A stretch of 64,000 nt of DNA, from positions 16,548,521 through 16,612,520 of the forward strand of contig NC_092562.1 of assembly GCF_037975245.1 (NCBI RefSeq), read 5' to 3'. Shown one piece after another: positions 15,785-27,900 of this stretch. The position numbers were made by a program, and so were the translations under genes. Positions within the stretch are counted from its first letter, which is position 1. Each line of letters begins with the position of its first letter. The notes under the pieces are model-generated. The model did not search any database, was not told the DNA's origin, and saw only the letters and a program-made list of their open reading frames with translations. Origin of the DNA: Apostichopus japonicus (Eukaryota; Echinodermata; Holothuroidea; Aspidochirotida; Stichopodidae).

Positions 15785-18700
15785 CCAGCTTCCACCGGGA
15801 TGCGATGATGTGTCATGACAGACAAGCATGGTAAGTAGCCTAGGTATAAACTGGTGCCCTGAGCATACACGTGATCGTGAACTATTGCTGCCAGCGGTCC
15901 ATTCCAAGGTTATCAACTTTATGTATTTTCAAATCTTCTCTTTATTGCATTTTCGTCAACAAACAAAAACAGTTTAACCCTAATTTCACCATCACTATTG
16001 TTACTATACCGAGTGATCTAACATAAGTTATTTGGTAAGTAACTTAACACAATTTGGTACCTTTATCGTTTGAGTAGTGTCCTACCAGATTGTGGCAAAC
16101 GACATTAACACATCTCAGTGGCAGCTTTATTTCGTCTGTTTGATACTCTAATTTTATGTAAATGCAACTGATTGTTTAGAATTGACCCCCCCTGGCCTGT
16201 AGCCACGGGGGATTCTGGGTCAATGACCGCCCGCCAAATTTCGATTATACCCCCTAACCCACCCATATTTTTTTATACCCCCTCAAACAAACATTTAGCC
16301 CCTCCAAACAAACCCTCTGCCCCTCCAAATTTGACAAGCTGGCTATAGAACCTCCCCCTCCCACCACAGCCTTTCATCACTCTTTCTCCCCCCTCCTGGA
16401 CTGTTCTTTTTTTCACTTTGTGACTAAGCCCGTTGTTGGATATAGAAATATTTAGTTAAGAACCGTCCAAAGTAGTAAGAAACTTTACAGAGACAACTCC
16501 CCCCCCTCTCCCCCAATGTGTTTAGATTTTTCTCTTTCAGAAACTTGCCGGGAACCATGAAGATGACAATGGCAGATGAAAGGATCGCATGCAGTATGGA
16601 TGATAGCTCACCAGAGACCCCCTACTCATCCCCTCCACCAAAAGAAAATATAATATGGCAATGAAGGATATAACAAGTACATGAACAACACAATAACCTA
16701 GTGGGGTATTGGAGGGGGGCAGGGGAGGGGAGGGGATTCAGGACTCCACTCTGGATAAAATGAACTGCATACCTTTCAATCCATTTGACATGCACAGGGA
16801 TTAAATGGTTGGTGGTATGGGGATTCTAACCCCCCCCCCCCTCCAAACTGATTTAGATAGAGGCATGAACCTAATATGCAGGGCCAGATCCAAGATTTAG
16901 AAATGAGGGGTATTGCATGCAAATCTCATGTAGGGGAGGGGGTGGTTTAGGGATCACCCTAAGGCAAAAAAATTAAGTTTAGACATCAGTAGGTATACCT
17001 TATGTTGGGATATAGTGTATGGAATGTATTCACAGTTTGATGTAATTGTTGGGTAAGGAATAGTGGAGGAATGATGCTTTTGACCATAAAATGTGCAATA
17101 CCGAAAAAACCTTAAAAAAAATTTAAAAAATATGCTTGTGACAGAGGTGTAAAAAAATCTACAAGGCCCACCGACGACATGTATGTTATAACAGGCATTT
17201 TTTTATTATACTTACCAATTTCTTTCAGGAAATGTTAGTAACATTCTGATTAAAAAGAATGGTTACAAGTTAACATGGTTGGAAAGATTCAAATTTCTTT
17301 TTGGAAATTATTAAGTACAACATGAAATTTACAACATGATTATTCAGTTTGACATATATGTAAAGTATTAACCTTCCACATGATCCAGACATTATGTGAG
17401 TTATAAACAAAATTGCCTCCCAAAAAGGAAAAAGAAAAAGAAAAAATAACTTTTGTATTAAATTTGAGGAAAAGCAAGCTTAATATTTCTTGATGATAAA
17501 CTGCTGTTCTATACATCTAAAGTATTAGTAAAACACATGAACAACCAGTTTTCAAGAGTATTAAAGGAACAACCAGATGTTTAGTAACCGAAATGTGACA
17601 AAAGTGTAAACAAGATTCTAGATGGGAATTTACAGTATAAATATATAAAAAAAATGGTATGCAACAAATTAACAAAAATATTGGCAAAATTTGGTGTCAT
17701 AAAAGTGACACGAAACATAGCTTCTTCATTTCTTGTGATACAGAAAAACAACAACCAGGGGAAATGTGATTGTTTTTTGTGCATAGTTAATGAGGTAAAC
17801 GAAATAATGCAGGTATCTTTTATGCCCAAAGTTCATGCAACACCCCTTGTGAAGAATTCAAAAGTTGTTGTTGTTTTTTTTTAAAAAAAAGCACTGACCA
17901 TGTCCTACTTAAAGCACAACATTTGTAAAATACATTTTGCTGCTGTTGATTTTTCTCAAACTCTGAATGAAGAATCTGGTGGGAGTAACTATACTTGTTT
18001 GGAAACATTCTTTGAAAATTAATTGAAATCCAACAATTCCTGTTTATAAGTTCATGGCAAGCACAGATCCAGGGGGTGCAGTGGGTTGTACACACCCTTC
18101 GCTATCAAATTGTCAACAGAGGGCAAAGAATTGCTAAATCAACACCCTCTGGGCCCCATACACAACATATTCTCCCCCCCTCCCGCCCCTTCTCTCTCCC
18201 TCTATAAGTTCAGCAGGCACAATCTGAAAATAAACCTACTTTCTGAAACCATTTGAGTATCATGCCTTGAAAATGATCCGACTTTGAAAACTGTAAACTA
18301 TTGCTCACTATATAATTGCATACTACTTCACCTTTCTCTCCATACAGTCCAGTTTTTCAATTCTATTAATAAATAGAGCAGTCTCTTTTTGCTACCATAA
18401 ATACGAATCTCATTATGGACATCGGTTTCCCCTAGTACTGGATTTTACATTATCAAGCAAAGTGAATTATGTTCTACATACAAACAACCACCGTGGCAAG
18501 CTATCGTTAAGTACAAGAAACTTTGTTATTCAGAATCTTCTTTTTTGCTCACGTCCTGTCAGAATGTGTATAGGAATAATCCAGGTATTTGTGTACTCAA
18601 ATGCAAGGAGTGAAAACTTCCACAGAGAGCAGAGTTATGGTGAGATTCCGACCCTCTGGCTTCCTAAAGACAGCATATGATTCCCTCATCCCTATCCCCC

Positions 18701-18938
18701 CCCCATACATTGTTCAGGCATAACCAGAAAGAGAAAGTTGTATCTATGGCATTTCTTGAATGGAAGTATCCATAGTGGCCTCTATACCTAGGGGACCCTT
18801 TTGACCTTTGTGGCCCACCCCGAGGCACTTGTCCTACCTAGCTATTGGATATTAAATCCAGCACTGAGGCGGAGTAATGTATCCTATGAAAAATGCAAAC
18901 CTTAAAAAATGCAGGTTGATTTTGAGTTAAGACTAGCA
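13383..18938. other. Intergenic, no gene recognised
   Basis: Mostly AT-rich unique sequence with C/G tracts (near 15340, 15630, 16190-16400, 16500 and 16830) that resemble decayed MITEs. There is a (TA)n tract at ~15755-15783 followed by an 18-bp match to the tRNA-derived SINE at 61.0 kb. A short stretch at 14770-14880 repeats TATTCGAATT and ACGCGTA words. No coding exon with family motifs was seen. Confidence 0.5.
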
Positions 18939-19210
18939 CAGGTGCGTAGCGAGGAATTTGCCAAAGGAGGGGCTAAGCTTGTAGGCAAACTATCTAAGGG
19001 TAGCGCCACCATGAGTTGGCGCAAAGCGTACAAGAAAATTTTGGCTGAAAATGCCTCCCAGATCGCTGGAAATGGCACTTCCCAGGCCTTGTAAGTTGCA
19101 TCTAAGCATTTGAAGGTACTAGCTATATATCATAAAAAAATTACAACAAATATGCTCAAGGGTGGGGGGATGGTCGCCCCCTTTCCCCCCCCCCCTTGGC
19201 TACGTGCCTG
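18939..19210. mobile_element. MITE family B (hAT-like, 8-bp TSD)
   Basis: Starts CAGGTGCGTAGCGAGG and ends CCTTGGCTACGTGCCTG. It is flanked by identical GACTAGCA octamers (18931-18938 and 19211-19218). The body is homologous to sequence at 2451-2590, 45800-46045 (opposite strand), 46690-46850 and 47560-47670. It contains a short open frame, but the conserved DNA rather than a peptide explains the similarity between copies. Confidence 0.87.
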
Positions 19211-19218
19211 GACTAGCA

Positions 19219-21952
19219 AGGCTAAAGCAGTACCCTGTTTTTATTTGTAAGCTACCAAAGCTTCAAGCACCAACCTGTCAATTATCTGCTCACCACATAA
19301 CTTCTCCCATTCAGACGAAGTGAATGTTAGAGTAAGTTCATGTTCTCTGAGTTTGTTATGTACCAAAAAATAAATATAAATCTTCTATAAAGTTGCAAAG
19401 AGGATAAAATTAAATTATGACCTAAATGTTACAATCATTCATCCTTTCTACTTTTTACATAATTTCTACCACAAAATTTTATATTTTTAAGTAATTTTGA
19501 GCTTTTGCATCCGTCATCATCTGAATAACTCTCTGTCGGTAGAAAATTAAAACTTCATACAAACACTGGATACATTGTTATATAAATATAAGAAACAATT
19601 TGAAATATTCTTCACTGCTTAATTTGCTTACTTTTCGGGGCAAAAATAAATAAAAATGGCTATCTGTTTATATTGCTTCAATAATAAGCAACTCCCTTTC
19701 TCATTTATCGGCAAAAGCGACATAAATAAAAATTCCCATTTAGATATTTGAAAAGGGAAATCATGCAAGCAGCTGTTTCATTTTTCATCACCAATTTCTG
19801 GTACTTTTGACCAAACAGTAATGACAGTAACTTAAGCTTGATGAGAATTATGCTTCGTAGATTAGATGCTTTGCCAAATGAACATCCCATCAGCAATGTA
19901 ACCGATATAGCCATTCCCATCTCTGATGATTTCATTGACCTTGCACATTCCTTCCCCCCCCCTTTCTGGTTCTTCTTTTTTCTTTTAATCACAAATGATA
20001 AATGCATTGCTTTCATATTTCTTTATCCAATCATATTGAATCAATTTTGTTTGATTTACCGAACACGATGCAAAAGAGCTGGTTCAGTTATCGCAATATC
20101 AGTTGTTCAAATAGTTGACAAGCCAAAAATGTTAAAAGAGGATATTATACGAAAACATCTGAAAGAAATATTAAGCATAACAGTGTCATTATCAAGCATA
20201 CAAGTACCATTATCAAGCATTTCAGTGTCATTAACAAGCATACCAGTGTCATTATCAAGCATACCAGTGTCATTATCAAGCATACCAGTGCCATTATCAA
20301 GCATAAACAGTGTCATTAAAGAAAACCATCACCAAATTGATACCATTAACCAATGATTTAACATGCAATAATGATCTTGAGTTGTAACGCTATGTCAATG
20401 AATGAATTTCACTTAAGTTAGAAGTTAGAATGTCAAACTACTTAAGCCCATTATTTAACGACCACTATCAGTTCAGATTATACTGTCATCGGTCAAAGTG
20501 GCTGCATTTAGTTTCGGTTTTTTAGAAATAAGAAGTTTAATTGTCAGGACAGGTCAGCCCAGTTATAAATGACCACTATCAGTGCAAAATTACAACAGTT
20601 TTGGGTACTTTGAGAAAGTACAAAATTTTATACAAACTTAATACAAAATCTTTTTGCCGTCCTTGTTGTGCTTTTGGATGTTTACTGTTTTTCTACTGCA
20701 TAATATTGCATGTATTTTGTATTGAGGGCTCCTCTGGAAAGCAGTGCTTCTTCACTGAGCAGGACTACCCTCATTAAAGATGACAATAATAATAATCCTT
20801 GAAAGAATAGGAGCTGATTCGGGCTATGTGGCCAAATATACAAGTTTAGCACATCCACCATGATGTCAGCCTCGATGAAGTAACAGAAACCGTCTGATGG
20901 GGATGACAATTTGTGACTTTTGATATAAAAACAAAATTTGTTTACAAAGAATCACCCAGTGCTCCTAGTATTTAAACAATAAGGACACAAGCATTGTCTT
21001 TAAACAAACGACAAATTAGAACAGAGGAGGGGGCCGTCATAACTTAACTTTCTCTTAAAGGAGTTATGTCCAAGTTGAAGGAGAAACAATGCTTTCAAAA
21101 AGCAAACTTGATTAGAAAACAATATTTACCAGCACAACGTTTCTACAACGAATTTTACTCATTAAACTTTATGGAATATGTCCTTCACGGTATCCCTTTT
21201 ATATAGCAATATTTCAAACATTGCAGCATGACAATCTTTGTTGCCATTTGACACCACTAAGCAGGAATGACAGTTACCATGAAAAGTATCGAAAACTTAC
21301 TCAGCTAAAAATGAGTATCAAAAATGAACGATTTAGAGACAATAGTATAAAAAGCATGTACCAGTAGGCTATAAATTTTACAAAAAATAATCCAAAATTA
21401 ACTATATATTATCAAGAATTTACTAGGCAATTAATAATATCTATTGATGAGCTACCAGAACCATTGCTCATTCTGACAGCTAGCTTCTAGCTAACATTAA
21501 TTTCCATTTATATTTTACATTTTAATCCACTTCGCAATTAAAAAAAGAAGAAGTTTGTTAACGAAATGGAGATGATAATTTAAAGTTATATTTATCAATT
21601 GGTTCTTAGTCTATTCTTATTTTTTATCTGTCCTAAACTTTTTTTGCATTGTTTTACAAAATTTTTCCACACCCGTTTTTCTTAACAAAACTATAGCACA
21701 CCTATACTTGCAAGTGGATTATCAAATGAAAATCTTGGTAGAAAAAATGGAAAAATTTGGCGCCAGTAAGAGGAAGGCAGAAAGTCTCTCAAAAGATTTT
21801 AACAAAGCAAAGATCTCCATACACTATCCAGGAATAGAAATCCTCCACCAAGCTGGAATCCTTTCACAGCTGCAGAAATACCGAAACATGAATTGAGAAA
21901 GGGATGGCAAGCAGAAAGAAGAATGAGATGGCAGTATAATAATAATAAAATG
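19219..21952. other. Intergenic downstream of SLC35D gene
   Basis: Contains the 21-bp repeat and otherwise AT-rich sequence. One stretch at 21697-21896 (+) follows a T-rich tract ending in AG and is open to a TGA, giving a charged ~66-residue C-terminal-like peptide ending QKYRNMN. I do not recognise it, and it has no identifiable partner exons. No clear poly(A) signal for the minus-strand transporter was identified. Confidence 0.35.
20185..20316 (+). repeat. 21-bp tandem repeat, ~6 copies
   Basis: The unit approximates GTGTCATTATCAAGCATACC A, 21 bp, so it stays open as a 7-residue repeat in several frames. Copies differ by a few substitutions (GTACC, TTTCAGT and TTAACAAG variants). No gene was recognised around it. 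Confidence 0.85.
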
Positions 21953-24900
21953 TCAGCTTTTGCTGATAAATGATGTACTTTTATGCTCGATGGTAGTACT
22001 GACTGGCTTCATCTTCTCAACAAAGGCATAATAAGTGTAGAACAAGCTTCCTGTAACACTGCCAAAAGAAAGAAAAAATAAAATATAACAAAACCTCCCA
22101 AAGATAAAAATACTTAATAGAAAATAAGACATAATTATGTATGCTTAGACTTTAGTAAGGCTCATCAGGGGTGGTTCCAGGCCCTCATCTTTGGATTTTT
22201 GTTGTTGTCACTATTACTCTGCCGAACATGTAATTTCCCTCAAAACCAGAAAATGGTGGAAAAATCTAGCCTGTTTTAAGGCACAGGCGTTTCTTGCAGT
22301 TTTCTTAACTGAAGTTTCCTTAACATGAATTGTACTTTGAGTAATAAGTTTATAACTTAGGATACTTTCAGGCCTCCTCCTCCTCCCCTCCAGCAATCCT
22401 GGATCTGCCACTGGTCCTTAAAATCTAATGTTTCTACTCACATAAACAGTACCATCAAACAATGTATACTGAAGCAATGTTTGCACTTAAATGTCCATAA
22501 AGGTTTTGATGCCCAGAATTTTAAAACAATTCCTAACCTTAGCCATGTTTGTAGGACCAAACATACGTTTATTAACCCAATTCTTCTTCTTTTTTTGAAC
22601 ATATTTGTAAGAGATATTTCGTTGCAAAATTGAGACCGGATGATGTTATATGTTGCATGATGACCGTCTCTACACAAGACACCAATTTTTATTACCGCTT
22701 TCAGGTTTCTCCAAAAAACTTTTCCGACCGCACGTAGTATGTCGGAAACCTAAGAAATATTTTATTACCATGGAAACTCTGACAACATACGGGAGTTTAC
22801 TAAGCTGGAAGAAAAATATACTTCAAGGAATATTTAAAATATTTTTGAATATAAAATTTGTCAATGAACATATTTATTCGCTTATAAGAAATATACTGCA
22901 ATCAACTCTTCTTACTCTTGTTTCTTTGGTTAAGTTTGTATTTAAAGCACAGCGACTCTGATGTTGGCCTTTCCACAGGGATATAAATACAATAAAAAAA
23001 AAGCCTTTGTAGCATTTGAAAAGATAACATATAATCGATGAAAACTTGAAGTGAATTTCCTAATGCTTGAGGTTTATTACCTTATATTCAAGCCGACAAA
23101 GTTTGCCCAAGAGAAGATGTAGTCACCGCCAAACATCATTCCCACGTAAGTTACTAATAAATTCTGAGGAAAAAAGAAAGAAACAGACAAGTTTTTAATC
23201 CAGTTCGATCGACTGTCCCTGACAAATGATAGGAAGATAGACATGTACGGAAGTTGGTACTAAGTTGTTTTTCATCCTCTTGTTTCTCAAAATTTTATGA
23301 TAAGGCTACAGGACTTGAACGATCCAGTCCACGATTTTGGTTAAAAGTAACGAGATTGCAATTTTTCGAGTCACGTTACCAACCAATCCATTCCGGTGAG
23401 GTTTGCCGAAGGGAAAATTCTTACGTAATGGAGAAGGGTGAGATGTCTTACCTTGAGAGTTCCTGTTATTGTAGTTGTCAATGCTGAGTTGTACGCTGTA
23501 CAAAGCAGTGTTGCATACATTAGCACAAACCTGTCAGAAACAACATTTAAGAGAGAGAGAGAGAAGGAAAAGAAATTGTCAACAAACTGCTCCTCCTGAG
23601 GCCTGTCTAGTTAAAAAAATATGATTATCATTAAAGCAGGCATGACATATCACTAATAACCAAATCTTCTTCTAAGATTTCTATCGTTTATTTTTTTTCA
23701 TTGAATTTAGTCATCAAAGGCGCATAGTTAAATGTATAATGAGTTATCTATGAATATTCAGAGATGCTAGAGGTACATGTCAATGCCAATATAATTACAT
23801 TATTGATATTTTACATCAATTTCAGGTTTTGCAATCCTTTAGGCTTCTGCCATGTCCAGGTTTAGAGTTGGAAAAATTTATGTCAATATCTGTAGTATTT
23901 TGCCGCCCCAGGAAGGCAGTTTATCTATCTACTTCAACATGTGCATGTGGGAGATGCCGAATGGCTTGTAACATTATATCTGGTGGCTACCCCAGTCACA
24001 GCTCTTAGCTCATTTTGAAGGTTTTTACATTTTCAAAGAAAGACCATTTCAGATGGGAAAACCATGGATTTTTCTTGGATGAAGAGCCCACCTAATACTT
24101 TGGTTGGCCAAGGATGGAACCCACAGCCTCACAGATGTTATGTTCCATTGCTTACAATGTCACCGCAGATATCCAATCGACCATAACACTGACATAATAT
24201 GTTAATAATATCATACATTAACTTCAAGTTTCCTTTTTGGGGTAAAACCTGTGACAACTTCAAAGGGAAATTCTCAAAACATTTGGAAGAGTCTCTCTCA
24301 GCTATTTTCCCTTCCTTTTCTACTTCATGTACGTTTCATAGAATAATTGATAGTACTCACCCCATTATACAAACTAAGAAAAATAATACTTGGAAACTGG
24401 GATCCCTCCAGGCCTCAAAGTTCATGGCTCGGTCAAACTCCCCTGTTGAATATGCTAACAAGGTGGCTGGTATGACCATAAATGCTGAGTTATAAAAGAG
24501 AATTCCAAACTTTCCTAGATCCTGCAAACAAACACAGAGAAAAAATTACAAGAAGGTAAAAAAAATAGTCTTTCCATGTTGTTTAAACTGATAATTAGGT
24601 CAAATTGCACAAAAGGGAGAAAAAATGTGACAAGTTAGTTTTCAGGCAAAATACTTTTTTTAAGACAATGGGGGTAGGAGGAGCTAGGATCTCGTACTAA
24701 CACAACATTAGTGTGAAAGTAAAGAGAAAGATAACACAACTAGGATCCATACTGTAGGTTATAAAGTGGGTCGCACTAGAGCAGCTCTCTCCATCTTTGG
24801 CAAAGAGATTTCAAAATAAAAGATTCCTTTTCAAGTGTACAAGGAAACACTACTGTTTTAAAGACAATGGGGTAGGAGGAGCTAGGATCTCTTACTAACA

Positions 24901-27900
24901 CAACATTAGTGTGAAAGTAGAGAGAAAGATAACACAACTAGGATCCATACTGTAGGTTATAAAGTGGGTCCCACTAGCGCAACTCTCTCCATCTTTGGCA
25001 AAGAGATTCCAAATAAAAGATTCCTTTTCAAGTGTACAAGGAAACTACTGTTTTTAAGACAATGGGGTAGGAGGAGCTAGGATCTCTTACTAACACAACA
25101 TTAGTGTGAAAGTAAAGAGAAAGATAACACAACTACGATTTATACTGTAAGCTATAAAGTGGGTCCCACTAGCGCAACTCTCTCCATCTTTGGCAAAGAG
25201 ATTCCAAATGAAAGATTCCTTTTGGAGTGTACAAGGAAAAAAACTACCGTAATTCTTCAATACTCTGTGATGATTCTAATTTTGATTTATCCAGCTTCTT
25301 TTGAAATCTCAAGATGTTTGCAATTGATCGACATCAATCGATGGCGAACGACAACAAAATCAAACAAACTATTACAAACACACAACAATGCTAAGATGTA
25401 CTCTGACAAATCTATGAGTTACAGGTTTATTGTCAAACGTATCAATTAGCAAAGATGAAGGTAAGTGGACAAATAGTAAAATAGTTGAAAGAATTTTTTT
25501 CAACATTTTTCTTAACTATCTACAACGACTTTGCTGTATTTATGCGATGGTTAAAGTATACAATTACAGTAAAAATGTGTGATTTTTAAAATGACCACAA
25601 AGAACAATCAAAGAAAAAAGAAGTATCTCTACAGAAAAACGGACCTTTGCATTAATCTTCTTTTTCATGAAAACACCATAACCAGCTGTGAAGATATCGT
25701 TAGAGAGCACATAGGCATAGCCTATAATGTCAAATGCAAGGTCATTTCTGGAAGACAGAAGGAAAGGAACAACATTGAAATATGCATATTCAATTCAAAT
25801 TGATTTTAAATACCCCCGTCTCAACCAAAGTCCCTAGTCACAACTTAAAATCTTGTTTGTAGCTCAATGTTCGGGGTTAATTCAAAAAAAAAATTCACTG
25901 GGCAACTATAAAAAAAAATTAAAAATGCTTTCCTAAAAGTTTCCAGTCTCAGGGATAACACTTGTTGTCGAAACAGCTATTAAGCTGCATATTAGTAACA
26001 ACTTCAAAAATCCTAAAAAAGCAGTCAACACCGAATGGGATATGTTGATTTGAAAGAATTGAAACTGCATTAATATTCACCTACTTATTAAAATATTGCA
26101 CTTTTGTTTCAAAGTTATACAAATCTCTAGATGCTATTAATCTGTGTGAAATTGTCACAAAGCAGAGTAATGATGATTAAGAAAACACGTCCACCTAAAG
26201 AAAACACATCAAGGTGCTTTGGGGGACAGAATGAGTAGGGCTGGTTGAACAAACATAATTGGACACCAAGAGATGCATACTTAATGTAAAGATATGAGAC
26301 AGATCTATGGATGGTAGAGCAAGAGTGTGACAGTCGTGAGGAGACAGGTGAGGGAGGAAGATGTCTCAACAGAGGGCACTGTCACACCGGACCCAATAAG
26401 CTCTATAAGCACTGATCTCTGAATCAGAGTAACACAATCTCCTGAAAGGGATCCCAAGGTTTGAACATGCCTGATGAACTTGCGTACCGACATCAAGCAC
26501 TGGGTCGACTAGTTCATGGTTCCACTCGGGCAGTTTCGCCGAACGATCATAAAAAACCCAAGATTTAGAAACACAAGTTTAACAGTGCTTCAAACAGATT
26601 TGCCTGACTGTAAAAAAACTATGAAATATATGTTTCAAAAGTTCTCTTCTTTTAAATTGTATATGCTACTCGTGAACGTTTAAGACTTGTGATCATTGAC
26701 GGCAGCTTGACAAAGTCCTGCGGGACTTGATAGGACCGATACGACAGCACCCTGTGTTGATTCATGGCGTCACTGGACAGCCACATGGAGCCCAGCTATA
26801 CACTTGTACGTTTCTTTTACGACGTAGTTCTGACTTACGCGGCTGCTACTATTGCACCGAGTAACATTGCACAGACCACAAGTTTAATCTTCAACGATGG
26901 TTTTACCCTATAGAGAAGAAAGAAACAAAGTGTGGATAAATAAATAGCAAACGGTGATACGATGTCATACGAGAACATTTCTGCAAACTGCCGACTGAAG
27001 GTTTTTCAGCAATTGCACAAGACTGCCACTTCAGGTTCCACACAGCAAGGTGAAAACACTGCATCAATATCTCGTTCATAACCAGACCTCTTCAGAGGTA
27101 GATGTTCCATTTTTTTGGTCAGTAAAATATTATTAGATTTTTCTACTCTGGCCATTTCAGTAGTTCTCCGGTACAGTGTCATTCTCGGCCTGAAACCACA
27201 TGGTTTGATCTAGCAAAGGTCAAGGGTCAATTGTTTGTATACAAAAAAGTGCAGAATTTTTTTTAACATCTTTGAGCTTTTGATTTCTTCCAAATTAAAG
27301 TTCAAACCACATGGTTGATCTAGCAAGGTCAAGGGTCAATTGTTTATATACAAAGAAATGTCAGAATTTTGTTAACATCTTTTTGAGCTTTTAATTTCTT
27401 CCAAATCAAAGTTCAATGTTTTTGCATGAAATATCCTGAAAATTAAAGAAGAAATGTTAACATTCCCGTACTGTACATCCGTAGTGTTAGGTCCATTTCC
27501 GTGCGATTTATGGTATCGGTATATTCCTAACACTAGACATGGTTTACTTGAAGGTGACTTATATTTTCAAGATAACCCTCGATCACTAATAGAAATAGAT
27601 CACAGTAAATGGTGATGTCATCTCGGTACAACCAACCGTATCTAATGAAAGGAACAAACACATAGGGATGTCCTTGCAACAGGAAATATCTTTAATTCTC
27701 CTATCACAACCAATCACATCTAATGAAAGGAACAAACACATAGGGATGTCCTTGCAACATGAAATATCTTTGATTCTCCTATCACAACCAACAATATCTA
27801 ATGAAAGGAACAAACACATAGAGATGTCCTTGCAACAGGAAATATCTTTGATTCTCCTATCATAACCAACCATATCTAATGAAAGGAACAAACACATAGG

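Noticed and set aside
18909..19094. Peptide with SW..AYKKILAENASQIAG shared with the opposite strand at 45832-46083
   Set aside because: The similarity follows from family B MITE DNA; no other sign of coding, and frames are broken in other copies.
19838..20356. 172-codon open frame containing SLSSIPV-type repeats
   Set aside because: Driven by the 21-bp tandem repeat; no recognisable domain or splice context.
22166..22413. 8-bp target duplication for the intron 10 MITE
   Set aside because: Flanks AGGCTCAT and GTCCTTAA do not match; only the inverted ends support the call.
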